A DNA stretch of 33,583 nt, from the NCBI GenBank assembly GCA_903914955.1, contig CAIWRB010000204.1, positions 1-33,583 on the forward strand, read 5' to 3'. The stretch comes from an uncultured Chloroflexota bacterium (GTDB lineage Bacteria > Chloroflexota > Anaerolineae > Anaerolineales > Villigracilaceae). Position numbers and translations under genes: made by a program. This document shows, in pieces, positions 16,234 through 23,515 of this stretch (positions are counted from its first letter, which is position 1; each line of letters starts with the position of its first letter). Under the pieces are notes generated by a model. The model was not told the DNA's origin. It saw nothing but the letters and a program-made list of their open reading frames with translations, and ran no database searches.

Positions 16234-17352
16234 TTATCTCGTCAGAGCGTACACCCTTTGGAACTCGGCGATAAACTGCGAAGCGATATCTTTGTTGTAA
16301 ATGACGAGAAGATTCTCATCGTTTTTGGTTTCTGCGCTGTTTGTGAAGTTGTACGAGCCGAAAATTACGATACTTTGGTCTATGATCATTACTTTATGGT
16401 GCATGAGGCCGGGGTTTGCATCCTGATAAACATCCAAACCCGCCTGACTAAAGCCATCGAACTCTGTGCCGATGTTTGATTTGACCTGGTCGGTTTCCAT
16501 TACGCCGGCCACCGTCACGCCATCAGCGGCACGCGCGCGTACTGCTTCTCCGATTGAATCGGAAGTGAAGGAGAATGCCATAAAGTAAATGCTTTCCTGC
16601 GCGTTATTGACCAGATCTAAAAAGCTGGCTTGCACATGATCATCAGGCGAGAAATAAACATCAATGGGCGTGCCGTCAATCGTCACGCGCGGATATGGGG
16701 TTTTAGCAACCACATCGGGGCCAAATTTATCATCCGTGAACATTTCCTCGAATTCTTTGGTGTAATTTTCTGCCATCTTCACCGAGCGGATTCTCATCAG
16801 ATTATTATTGTCGGCATAAGCGCCCGAATCTGTGAAATTCATCGAACCTGTCCACACTTCGGAATTATCAATTACTACGAATTTATCGTGCATGAGACCC
16901 TCGCGCCGATCTCCCAAAATAGGGATGCCCGCATCCACCAACTTTTGCGGATCGGCGCGATCAAGGTTATCACTTTCCATCACCATGCGGACTTGTACCC
17001 CGCGCTCATGTGCGCGCAGTAACGCATCGCGGATGCTATTTAAACTCAAACTGTATATAGCCACATCCACACTTAATCGCGCGGAATCAATTGCTGCGGC
17101 CAGCGGGCCGTCGGGTCCGCCCGTTTTTTGCGAAGCCAGCGGACTTTGTGGATTCGTAAAATATAATTCAAACCATGCGCCGCGCACCCCATAGCCTGCG
17201 CCGAGCGGAATTTCTGTCAACGGGGCTGATGTTGGAGTATCGGGAACAGGCGTCAGATTGGGTGGAGCCGCAGGAGGACTTGTCGGCGTGATAGATTGAC
17301 ATGCGGTTAGAAGGGTCAAAAGAGCGAGAATGATTATCAGCGTCTTCTTCAT
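16234..17352 (-). CDS. Phospholipase D-like domain lipoprotein with two HKD motifs
   Basis: 372 aa. A lipoprotein signal with lipobox LTAC (Cys18) and a Thr/Pro-rich linker (about 20-48) would anchor it outside the membrane. Two PLD half-domains carry complete HKD motifs: H155-x-K157 in MHDKFVVIDNSEVWTGSMNF, and H318-x-K320 in MHHKVMIIDQSIVIFGSYNF. Members hydrolyse phosphodiesters in lipids or nucleic acids; single-stranded nucleic-acid nucleases of the Nuc/BfiL type are also possible. The substrate cannot be deduced. GGGAG lies 8 bases before the ATG. It diverges from murJ with only 38 bases between and shares its -10 palindrome. Confidence 0.88.
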   Translation of the reverse strand: MKKTLIIILALLTLLTACQSITPTSPPAAPPNLTPVPDTPTSAPLTEIPLGAGYGVRGAWFELYFTNPQSPLASQKTGGPDGPLAAAIDSARLSVDVAIYSLSLNSIRDALLRAHERGVQVRMVMESDNLDRADPQKLVDAGIPILGDRREGLMHDKFVVIDNSEVWTGSMNFTDSGAYADNNNLMRIRSVKMAENYTKEFEEMFTDDKFGPDVVAKTPYPRVTIDGTPIDVYFSPDDHVQASFLDLVNNAQESIYFMAFSFTSDSIGEAVRARAADGVTVAGVMETDQVKSNIGTEFDGFSQAGLDVYQDANPGLMHHKVMIIDQSIVIFGSYNFTNSAETKNDENLLVIYNKDIASQFIAEFQRVYALTR

Positions 17353-17371
17353 AAAAAAATCTCCCGAAGCG

Positions 17372-17379
17372 ATTATAAT
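17372..17379. promoter_or_regulatory. Shared divergent -10 palindrome ATTATAAT
   Basis: ATTATAAT gives a perfect TATAAT on both strands: 17374-17379 for murJ (+) and 17372-17377 for the PLD lipoprotein (-). The whole divergent intergenic region is 38 bases. The murJ message would begin about 4-5 bases before its ATG and has no Shine-Dalgarno; the PLD message would have a leader of about 13 bases with one. No clear -35 on either side. Confidence 0.5.
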
Positions 17380-17390
17380 CCCGCCACCCT

Positions 17391-18968
17391 ATGACTGAAT
17401 CAAACGCAAATAAACAGATCGCGCGCGCCACTGGAATAGTGATGCTCGCATTCGTGTTGAGCAATCTGGTTGGCTTGGTGCGCCAGATCCTTGTGGCCCG
17501 CGCGTTCGGCACAGGCGCAGCTTTAGACGCCTTCTATACCGCTGCGACCCTGCCCGACCTCCTCTTCAACTTAATGGCGGGCGGTGCGTTGGCATCGGCG
17601 TTTATCCCAACTTTTACCGGTTTTCTTTCAAAAGAAAATCGGGATGGCGCATGGCGACTCGCTTCCTCGGTGATGAATATCTCCGGATTGGCATTGGCTT
17701 TCTTCAGCGGACTCTCAGCTCTTTTCGCGTCTCAGCTGGTTGCCCTCTTATTCATTCTCAAACCCGAGCTTGATCCTGCGCTAAAAACCCTGACGACCGA
17801 TCTGTTACGGATTATTTTGATCGCACCCGCCATCTTCGGCATTAGCGGTTTGTGCATGGCGATTTTGAATACGCATCAAAAATTTTTAATGCCTGCGCTC
17901 GCGCCTGTTTTCAATTGGATCGGTTGGATCATTGGTATTGTTTTTCTGGTTCCAAGGATTGGAATTTACGGACTCGCCTGGGGATATGTCCTCGGAGCGC
18001 TGATGCATCTTGGCATCCAAATACCAGGCTTATTGAAACTGACAGGACAGCGCTATTTCCCCACACTTGGATTGAGCGACCCAGCTGTATATGATGTGGC
18101 GCGTCTGATGGGACCTCGCCTGCTGGGTGTGATGGCTGTACAAATAAACTTTGTGATCAACGTTATGATCGCCCAAGGTTTGGGAGTAGGGAGTGTCACT
18201 GCCATCAATACTGCCCGCATGGTCATGACAATGCCGTTGTTTGTGATTGCCCAATCCATTGCCACAGCTGCGCTGCCGACTTTCGCGATGCAGGTATCGC
18301 GTGGACAATTGAGCGATATGCGCTCATCTCTCGCCGCCACTTTACGAGGCATTTTTCTGCTTTCAATTCCAGCAACCCTTGGATTGATTTTGCTGCGTCA
18401 GCCTCTCGTTGCCGCATTATTTCAATATGGTGCATTTGACGCGAACTCCACCGAAATGGTTTCGTGGGCGTTGATGTGGTACACCGCAGGTTTGGTGGGA
18501 CATTCCGTTGTTGAGATTCTTTCGCGCGCTTTTTATGCGCTGCATGACACAAAAACGCCGGTCATAATTGGAACAATTGCAATGGGATTAAATGCACTAT
18601 TCAGTTTTGCTTTTGCTATGCTCTTCAAGCAAATTGGCTGGATGCCGCACGGCGGACTCGCGCTGGCGAATTCGTTTGCAACTGCGCTCGAAGCCGTTGT
18701 GTTATTTATTGTGATGCGTAAACACTTAAATGGAATTGAAGGAAATCAAATTTTGCGCGGAGTGATGGCCTCCCTTATGGCCGCCCTGGCAATGTCACTT
18801 TCCATTTTTGGATGGCTATCTTTTGCACAGGATTTTAACGTCTGGGTCATCTCACTCGCTGGTGTGATGATCGGTGGACTTGTTTATTTTGCCACGTTAT
18901 GGATTCTGCGTGTGCCTGAGTTGCAATATTTGGTGAGTGGGCTTTTTAGAAGGTTGAAACGTAATTGA
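17391..18968 (+). CDS. murJ: MurJ/MviN lipid II flippase
   Basis: Integral membrane protein of 525 aa, about 14 helices, that would move lipid II across the membrane for peptidoglycan synthesis. It has the MviN-family N-terminus (ATGIVMLAFVLSNLVGLVRQ, FGTGAALDAFYTA, LPDLLFNLMAGGALASAFIP), a conserved Arg set in the early helices, and the mid-protein pattern LLSIPATLGLILLRQPLVAALFQ followed by FYALHDTKTPV. The start ATG has no ribosome binding site and follows a perfect -10 by 11 bases, so it is probably leaderless. Convergent with the PAP2-like gene, 24 bases apart, without an evident terminator. Confidence 0.92.
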   Translation: MTESNANKQIARATGIVMLAFVLSNLVGLVRQILVARAFGTGAALDAFYTAATLPDLLFNLMAGGALASAFIPTFTGFLSKENRDGAWRLASSVMNISGLALAFFSGLSALFASQLVALLFILKPELDPALKTLTTDLLRIILIAPAIFGISGLCMAILNTHQKFLMPALAPVFNWIGWIIGIVFLVPRIGIYGLAWGYVLGALMHLGIQIPGLLKLTGQRYFPTLGLSDPAVYDVARLMGPRLLGVMAVQINFVINVMIAQGLGVGSVTAINTARMVMTMPLFVIAQSIATAALPTFAMQVSRGQLSDMRSSLAATLRGIFLLSIPATLGLILLRQPLVAALFQYGAFDANSTEMVSWALMWYTAGLVGHSVVEILSRAFYALHDTKTPVIIGTIAMGLNALFSFAFAMLFKQIGWMPHGGLALANSFATALEAVVLFIVMRKHLNGIEGNQILRGVMASLMAALAMSLSIFGWLSFAQDFNVWVISLAGVMIGGLVYFATLWILRVPELQYLVSGLFRRLKRN

Positions 18969-18992
18969 CGGATGGAACGCACTTTTGCAGTA

Positions 18993-19445
18993 TTACGGCC
19001 AAACCAACCATTGTACAAATCCCACTAGCAGACCCAACAAAATTCCGCCGATCACTTCGAGTGGAGTATGACCGATCACTTGCTTCAATTCTTTTTCGTC
19101 CCAAAAGTGACCTTTTAGCAATTCTTCAAACAGCAGGTTGATACGTTCTGCGTGCATGCCGGCTTGTCTGCGTACACCTGATGCATCGTGCGCGACGATC
19201 ATGGTAATGGCAACCGCAATCCCAAACAAAGGATTATCAAACCCATGATACAACCCTACAGCCAGCGTCCCAGACACCAGCAACGCAGTATGTGAAGATG
19301 GCATACCGCCAGCGGCAAAAAACATGGCCCACATCCAACGGCGCGAACGCAAATACTCGGTTGGGATCTTGAGCGCCTGCGCCACCAGCCAGCCGATCAG
19401 CACGGCGATCAATACTTTATTATCAAAAACCGCAAGAAGATTCAT
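18993..19445 (-). CDS. Divergent PAP2-family membrane protein (DUF212)
   Basis: 150 aa, about four hydrophobic segments. It has the DUF212/YuiD signature GGMPSSHTA (about 47-55), which resembles motif 2 of PAP2 phosphatases, and the C-terminal IGHTPLEVIGGILLG; SGVRRQAG lies between. Some members act as lipid-linked phosphatases, most are uncharacterised. The ATG overlaps the xseB stop as ATGA, so it is the third gene of the xseA-xseB operon. Confidence 0.87.
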   Translation of the reverse strand: MNLLAVFDNKVLIAVLIGWLVAQALKIPTEYLRSRRWMWAMFFAAGGMPSSHTALLVSGTLAVGLYHGFDNPLFGIAVAITMIVAHDASGVRRQAGMHAERINLLFEELLKGHFWDEKELKQVIGHTPLEVIGGILLGLLVGFVQWLVWP

Positions 19446-19687
19446 TCGGATTCTTCCTCGAATGCGACTAACGAATCCCCAGCCAGTTTTTGCACTTTGA
19501 GTTGAGCAGACTCAAGCAAAACGCCGCAATACGTGACCAAAGCCTGCCCCCGCTCAAACAGCTTCAGTGACTCGTCGAGAGGATTCTGCCCATCTTCCAG
19601 AGATTCGACGATGCCTTCGAGTTCAGTCAATGCTTCTTCGTAGGTTAATTCTTCCACTGGTTTTGATAAAACTTTTGATTTTGCCAT
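19442..19687 (-). CDS. xseB: Exodeoxyribonuclease VII small subunit
   Basis: 81 aa, the normal length. Carries the family pattern LTYEEALTELEGIVESLEDG followed by LDESLKLFERGQALVTYC, two helices of a hairpin. It binds the XseA C-terminal coiled coil to make exonuclease VII, which degrades single-stranded DNA from both ends. GGAG lies 5 bases before the ATG. The start is 16 bases after the xseA stop and the stop overlaps the next gene by 4 bases. Confidence 0.93.
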   Translation of the reverse strand: MAKSKVLSKPVEELTYEEALTELEGIVESLEDGQNPLDESLKLFERGQALVTYCGVLLESAQLKVQKLAGDSLVAFEEESE

Positions 19688-19698
19688 AAGTTCTCCAA

Positions 19699-19725
19699 AC
19701 GATTTACGATCTACGATCTACGGTT
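19699..19725. repeat. Heptamer tandem repeat overlapping the 3' end of xseA
   Basis: ACGATTT (19699-19705), ACGATCT (19706-19712) and ACGATCT (19713-19719), followed by a partial ACGG unit. The xseA stop codon (19704-19706) lies in the repeat and the last five codons are made of it. Confidence 0.75.
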
Positions 19726-20915
19726 GATTCAAACTCACCATCACTTACGCGGACTTTCAACTCACCGTGAGCTTGCGATACTTTAGACACAAGTGTGCCG
19801 TCATCTTTTCTTGTGATGATAGCATATCCGCGCGATAAAATCCCTTCGGGATTGAGTGACTGCAATTGTTTTGATATTCCATTTACTGTCGAGGTCTGCA
19901 GTTGGATGCGGTGAGTCAATGCAGAAAATGCGCGGCGCGCGAGTTCGTCAAGGTGTTGATATTCAGATCGAATGTGTCTTTCTGGCGATACATATTTCAG
20001 GCGCGTTTTTACAGATTCGATAAACGTTTTTTGTTCGGCGAGCAGGCTCAAGGTTAGGGAAGAGATGCTGGAAAAGTAGGAAGTAAGAAGGTCTTTCAGA
20101 TCATCCACTGTCGTTTGAGTGGCGAGTTCTGCCGCGGCGGTCGGAGTCGGCGCGCGCAAATCCGCAGAAAAATCGCAGAGCGTAAAATCAGTTTCATGCC
20201 CCACGCCGCAAATGACTGGCGCTTTTGAATCCGCTACGGCGCGCACAACACGTTCATCATTGAATGCCCACAAATCTTCAATGGAACCGCCACCGCGCGC
20301 GAGTAGGATGACATCAGGTAATTGGGAATTGAGTAATTGAATTGCTTTGACAAGCGCAGGCGGGGCATCTACGCCTTGCACGGGGGAAGGCGCGAGAATG
20401 ACTTGCGCGAGCGGCAGCCGGCGGCGCAGGGTGTGGAGCATGTCGCGCAAAGCCGCGCCTGTTTGCGAAGTGACAATTCCAATTTTTTTTGGCAGCATCG
20501 GAATAAGACGTTTGCGCTCACTATCAAAAAGTCCCTCGGACTCAAGCGTGGCTTTCAGGCGCAGGAATTCCTGATAAAGTGCGCCTTCGCCTTTGGGCTG
20601 AATAAGATTGACAGCAAGCTGATAAGCACCTTGCGGCTCATAGACGGTGATGCGGCCATGCGCTTCGATCGCTATGCCATCCTGCAAGTTGATACGTAAC
20701 CGCGATGCATCGGGCTTCCACATCACACATTTAAGAGAAGCATTCTTGTCTTTGAGCGTGAAGTAGATATGCCCTGAATTTGGCTTTGCAAGATTTGATA
20801 TTTCGCCTTCCACCCAAACATCCTGCATTTCAAGATCGCCTTCCAGTAATTTACGAATGCGGAAGGTGAGCTGGGAAACGGTTAAGTGAACGGAGGAAAA
20901 TAAAGTTGGTTGCAT
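19704..20915 (-). CDS. xseA: Exodeoxyribonuclease VII large subunit
   Basis: 403 aa. N-terminal OB-fold (LTVSQLTFRIRKLLEGD, then VWVEGEISNLAKPNSGHIYF at about 33-52 and FTLKD). The catalytic core has IGIVTSQTGAA, LARGGGSIEDLWAFNDE, PVICGVGHETDFTLCDF and DLRAPTPTAAAELAT. The C-terminal helical region ends with ILSRGYAIITRKDDG. With XseB it forms cytoplasmic exonuclease VII for repair and recombination. The ATG at 20915 gives the expected N-terminus but has no Shine-Dalgarno; TATCCT lies 8 bases before it. The last residues (VDRRS) are encoded by a heptamer repeat, so the normal C-terminus seems to have been replaced or extended. Confidence 0.93.
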   Translation of the reverse strand: MQPTLFSSVHLTVSQLTFRIRKLLEGDLEMQDVWVEGEISNLAKPNSGHIYFTLKDKNASLKCVMWKPDASRLRINLQDGIAIEAHGRITVYEPQGAYQLAVNLIQPKGEGALYQEFLRLKATLESEGLFDSERKRLIPMLPKKIGIVTSQTGAALRDMLHTLRRRLPLAQVILAPSPVQGVDAPPALVKAIQLLNSQLPDVILLARGGGSIEDLWAFNDERVVRAVADSKAPVICGVGHETDFTLCDFSADLRAPTPTAAAELATQTTVDDLKDLLTSYFSSISSLTLSLLAEQKTFIESVKTRLKYVSPERHIRSEYQHLDELARRAFSALTHRIQLQTSTVNGISKQLQSLNPEGILSRGYAIITRKDDGTLVSKVSQAHGELKVRVSDGEFESTVDRRS

Positions 20916-20923
20916 TGGAAAGT

Positions 20924-20952
20924 AGGATAATCGAAAAATGGTGAAGGTTCAA
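20924..20952 (-). promoter_or_regulatory. Promoter of xseA, possibly giving a leaderless message
   Basis: Minus strand: TTGAAC (20947-20952), a 17-base spacer, TATCCT (20924-20929), then 8 bases to the ATG. Transcription would start at or next to the start codon. The -35 lies inside the degenerate heptamer array. Confidence 0.4.
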
Positions 20953-21000
20953 GGTCGAATGTTCAAAGTTGAAGGTTAGAAGGTTACAGGTTTGAATGTT
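20943..21000. repeat. Degenerate heptamer array between xseA and the HIT gene
   Basis: About eight units of 7-8 bases in tandem: GAAGGTT, CAAGGTC, GAATGTT, CAAAGTT, GAAGGTT, then AGAAGGTT, ACAGGTT and TGAATGTT. It lies in the 142-base divergent region between xseA and the HIT gene. A shorter stretch with complementary composition (TTTCAACCTTCAAATTTT) follows at 21032-21050, so the transcript could form a stem. Confidence 0.7.
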
Positions 21001-21006
21001 TTCGCC

Positions 21007-21012
21007 TATAAT
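21007..21012 (+). promoter_or_regulatory. -10 element upstream of the HIT gene
   Basis: A perfect TATAAT 45 bases upstream of the ATG. No clear -35 at 17 bases; the heptamer array occupies that position. Confidence 0.4.
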
Positions 21013-21057
21013 GGGAAAATCAATTTCCAAAATTTCAACCTTCAAATTTTAAACACT

Positions 21058-21549
21058 ATGAAGCACCTCTGGGCACCCTGGCGTATGAAATATATTGAAA
21101 AACATGGAAAGGTGGAAAACTGTGTATTTTGCGTCGCTAAAGCCAAAATGGACAGCATTGAGAATCTGATCGCCTTCCGTGGAAAAAACGCTTATGTGAT
21201 CCTCAACCGCTATCCATATACTAGCGGACATTTGATGGTCATCCCTTTCGAACACAGGTCTAATTTGGAAGAGTTGAATGAAGAGACTCGCGGCGAGATG
21301 ATGGAGCTCGCTTCACTTTGTACTACCATCCTGCGAAAAGTTTATAAAACAGAATCCTTTAATATGGGCATCAATATCGGTGAAGCCGCAGGCGCGGGTG
21401 TGCTGGGACATGTTCACATTCACATCGTGCCGCGCTGGGCTGGGGATACGAATTTCATGTCCACGCTGGGAGATATGCGTGTTCTCCCTGAGTCTTTGGA
21501 AGATACTTATCAGCGAGTATGCGAAGCTTTGAATAATATTTGGGAATAA
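21058..21549 (+). CDS. HIT-family nucleotide hydrolase/phosphorylase
   Basis: 163 aa. The N-terminus MKHLWAPWRMKYI is typical of the Ap4A phosphorylase-like branch of HIT proteins. A zinc-binding-like pair, C22-x2-C25, follows; the histidine triad is H118-V-H120-I-H122-I. LNRYPYTSGHLMVIP is the conserved core. Such proteins cleave dinucleoside polyphosphates or AMP conjugates in the cytoplasm. The ATG at 21058 is chosen because it gives the family N-terminus; an upstream in-frame start would lie in the repeat. No Shine-Dalgarno is visible. Confidence 0.9.
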   Translation: MKHLWAPWRMKYIEKHGKVENCVFCVAKAKMDSIENLIAFRGKNAYVILNRYPYTSGHLMVIPFEHRSNLEELNEETRGEMMELASLCTTILRKVYKTESFNMGINIGEAAGAGVLGHVHIHIVPRWAGDTNFMSTLGDMRVLPESLEDTYQRVCEALNNIWE

Positions 21550-21602
21550 TATGATTAAGGTTTGGACCTCAACCTCGATCAAATTGAATCAGGTGCGCTG
21601 TA

Positions 21603-22001
21603 TTATTCACCCTCAGATTTATTCCGCATAAAATCTGCGATCTCAGCAAAACGAAATTTGAGTTGGCTAATCACAGCCGAATGAACCTGACTTTCATCCA
21701 GTGCCTTGTTCATGCACCACAGCCATTGATCCCGTTCGATCTGACCAATGGAAAACGGCATGTGCCGCTGACGTAATTTAGGCGGACCATATTTTTCTGT
21801 ATATAAAGCGGGTCCACCCGACCAGCCGGAAAGAAACATATAAAGTTTTTCGCGGGCTAGTTTCAAGCTTTTCGGGTGTAATGCGCGGATCGTTACCGCT
21901 TCTGGTGAAGAGTCCATAATGTCATAGAATTGGTCGATCAGCGAGCGTAAGCCTGTCTCGCCGCCGATCAGATCATAAAGGGATGGATTAATTTCGATCA
22001 T
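21603..22001 (-). CDS. Group II truncated haemoglobin
   Basis: 132 aa. Haem protein of the trHb II (YjbI/GlbO) type: YDLIGGETGLRSLIDQFY at the A-B helices (Tyr26 at the distal B10 position), SGWSGGPALYTEKYG, then RQRHMPFSIG with proximal His80 (F8), and ERDQWLWCMNKAL with Trp93 at the G8 position, the group II hallmark. Likely binds O2, NO or peroxide in the cytoplasm. There is no Shine-Dalgarno; TACAAT sits 6 bases before the ATG with TTCAAA 17 bases further up, so the message is probably leaderless. Convergent with the HIT gene. Confidence 0.92.
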   Translation of the reverse strand: MIEINPSLYDLIGGETGLRSLIDQFYDIMDSSPEAVTIRALHPKSLKLAREKLYMFLSGWSGGPALYTEKYGPPKLRQRHMPFSIGQIERDQWLWCMNKALDESQVHSAVISQLKFRFAEIADFMRNKSEGE

Positions 22002-22007
22002 GACAAG

Positions 22008-22036
22008 ATTGTAATATATTAAATCAACATTTTGAA
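22008..22036 (-). promoter_or_regulatory. Promoter of the truncated haemoglobin gene, leaderless arrangement
   Basis: Minus strand: TTCAAA (22031-22036), a 17-base spacer, TACAAT (22008-22013), then 6 bases to the ATG. It is back to back with the tRNA-Asn promoter. Confidence 0.5.
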
Positions 22037-22043
22037 TCTTACC

Positions 22044-22072
22044 TTGACATTCCCCATACTGACCCGTATAAT
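22044..22072 (+). promoter_or_regulatory. Consensus sigma-70-type promoter of tRNA-Asn
   Basis: A perfect TTGACA (22044-22049), exactly 17 bases, and a perfect TATAAT (22067-22072). The expected start is near 22079, about 5 bases before the mature tRNA. Confidence 0.88.
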
Positions 22073-22083
22073 GTCGGTCGCAT

Positions 22084-22159
22084 TCCTTGCTAGCTCAATT
22101 GGCAGAGCGAGCGGCTGTTAACCGCTAGGTTCTAGGTTCAAGTCCTAGGCAAGGAGCCA
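22084..22159 (+). tRNA. tRNA-Asn (GTT anticodon)
   Basis: 76 bases including an encoded CCA (22157-22159). The acceptor stem pairs TCCTTGC with GCAAGGA, with discriminator G. The D-arm contains AGCTCAATTGGCAGAGC. The anticodon GTT is at 22117-22119, position 34-36 of the tRNA, in a loop CTGTTAA closed by AGCGG/CCGCT. The T-arm has GGTTCAAGTCC. Flanked by its own consensus promoter and terminator. Confidence 0.96.
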
Positions 22160-22194
22160 ATAAGACCTCCAAGCATAAGCTCGGAGGTCTTATT
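22159..22194 (+). terminator. Terminator of the tRNA-Asn gene
   Basis: A perfect 12-bp stem, AATAAGACCTCC (22159-22170) with GGAGGTCTTATT (22183-22194), a 12-base loop and a short AT tail. It begins at the last base of the CCA. Confidence 0.75.
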
Positions 22195-22221
22195 TTAATC
22201 TCTCAAACCTGTGGATAAACT

Positions 22222-22977
22222 CTATGGTACCGGCCAGGGGATTTCAGCGGGACCGGCATAACCATGTTTTTCCTGTACATACACCCGCCCATGTGAAGGC
22301 GCATTACAATCTGCTTGGTCTACAAAGGTGATAAAAGGCAATCTGGAGACAAGCGGGTCAAAGATGATCTCACCATTCTCGCAACGCCATACTTCAATGA
22401 TATAGGGGAACATATTTTCGTCCTCATATTTCCCCGGGCTGACAGGTACATCCACCCAGCTTATTGTAATTTTTTCTCCTTGGCGCTTCGCACTCAGCAC
22501 AGTTGTGGGTCCATAATAAGGTGAGACAATAAGTGTAAATCCATCGGGGTAGATGGATTTGAGTGTTTGTTGATCGCCCATTATTTCGACGAATTTTGAA
22601 TTGATCCAACACTTTTGAGGTTCATTCTCCACCAAAAGCCAATTATTTCCTTCGGCTCGGCCAATGAGTTTTATGTTCGCCCCTTTTTTGAAGGCAAATA
22701 AATATAAATATTCTGGGCCGGGCCCGTAGCGGCAACTAAGCAGATCTGTGGTGACGGTAGCCTTCAAGTTTTCAACAAATGGGATCGCGGTAGCGGTGAG
22801 TGTCTGCGTCGGCGCATCTGTAGGTGGGACTGGCGTGAATGTGGATGTAGGAAATGGAGTTGGCATGTCTGACGGCAGTGCTGTCAATTGTACAGCGGTT
22901 GATGAAAGAGTATCGGTGGATGCGGGAGAGCAGGCTGTCAGCATGAAGATGACGATCGTCGCGATAATTTTGTTCAT
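22222..22977 (-). CDS. Lipoprotein with an SH3b-like domain
   Basis: 251 aa. Signal peptide with lipobox LTAC (Cys16) and a long Thr/Pro linker (about 18-66). Residues about 68-130 look like a bacterial SH3 domain: ATVTTDLLSCRYGPGPEYLY, FAFKKGANIKLIGRAEGNNW, CWINSKFVEI. The rest (about 135-251) is an unrecognised beta-rich segment with Cys residues in EVWRCENG and QADCNAPS that could form a disulfide. SH3b domains often bind cell-wall peptides. The start is 5 bases after the putative endonuclease stop; the AGGAG is 14-15 bases upstream, long for efficient initiation. Confidence 0.8.
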   Translation of the reverse strand: MNKIIATIVIFMLTACSPASTDTLSSTAVQLTALPSDMPTPFPTSTFTPVPPTDAPTQTLTATAIPFVENLKATVTTDLLSCRYGPGPEYLYLFAFKKGANIKLIGRAEGNNWLLVENEPQKCWINSKFVEIMGDQQTLKSIYPDGFTLIVSPYYGPTTVLSAKRQGEKITISWVDVPVSPGKYEDENMFPYIIEVWRCENGEIIFDPLVSRLPFITFVDQADCNAPSHGRVYVQEKHGYAGPAEIPWPVP

Positions 22978-22982
22978 GCTAA

Positions 22983-23513
22983 TTATTTTCTCTCCTTTTC
23001 CAATTTCATAAATTTGATATCCTCGATATCGCTGACGGTGAGCAATGTCAATTTGTCCTTGCGCCCATCGCGTCTGTAAATTTTATAGAGTGCTTTTTGC
23101 GGGTCGGGGACATTTGCCACAAAATTTACGTTTTTGTTCACCAACGAGAGCAAATCCAGCCGCTTGACTAAGATGAATGAATATTGTTTCTCAATTGCGA
23201 TCAAGTTCGCTTTGCCGAACAACCAGCCCGTGTCATTTGGGCGAACGCCGTGTATCTCCACCCACGTAAATTTGAATTGTATTCCGTCATCATTTCTGTG
23301 AACTCGTTTCGCGCTCTTTACTTCAACATTGGAATTCTCTTCCCCGTTTACGATGTGAAAATCCCAATGTTCATCAATGTTTTCAGCTTTGGATGATGCC
23401 GAAACTTTCCATCCTGAGCGACGCGCGATTTCGGCGAAACACGCTTCAGCTCTTTCTCCCAACTCGAGCGAGTCTTTTTTATCAAAATGATTGCGGGAAT
23501 TGGCATTTTGCAT
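22983..23513 (-). CDS. Putative restriction endonuclease (PD-(D/E)xK-like), partner of the decayed methyltransferase
   Basis: 176 aa, not recognised as a named enzyme. An N-terminal helix (SLELGERAEACFAEIARRSG) precedes a PD-(D/E)xK-like core: Asp51 in HWDFHIV, then Glu64-Val-Lys66 in NVEVKSAKR, with Glu20 or Glu24 as a further acidic residue. An HWDF...EVKSAKR layout is common in type II restriction enzymes and homing-like nucleases. The gene lies 2 bases after the methyltransferase stop on the same strand, the usual M-then-R order. The frame is intact although the methyltransferase is broken. Alternatively a DNA-binding protein of unrelated function. Confidence 0.6.
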   Translation of the reverse strand: MQNANSRNHFDKKDSLELGERAEACFAEIARRSGWKVSASSKAENIDEHWDFHIVNGEENSNVEVKSAKRVHRNDDGIQFKFTWVEIHGVRPNDTGWLFGKANLIAIEKQYSFILVKRLDLLSLVNKNVNFVANVPDPQKALYKIYRRDGRKDKLTLLTVSDIEDIKFMKLEKERK

Positions 23514-23515
23514 AT

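Noticed and set aside
20943-21000. Short CRISPR-like array
   Set aside because: Units are 7-8 bases and contiguous, with no spacers and no cas gene; this is a tandem repeat.
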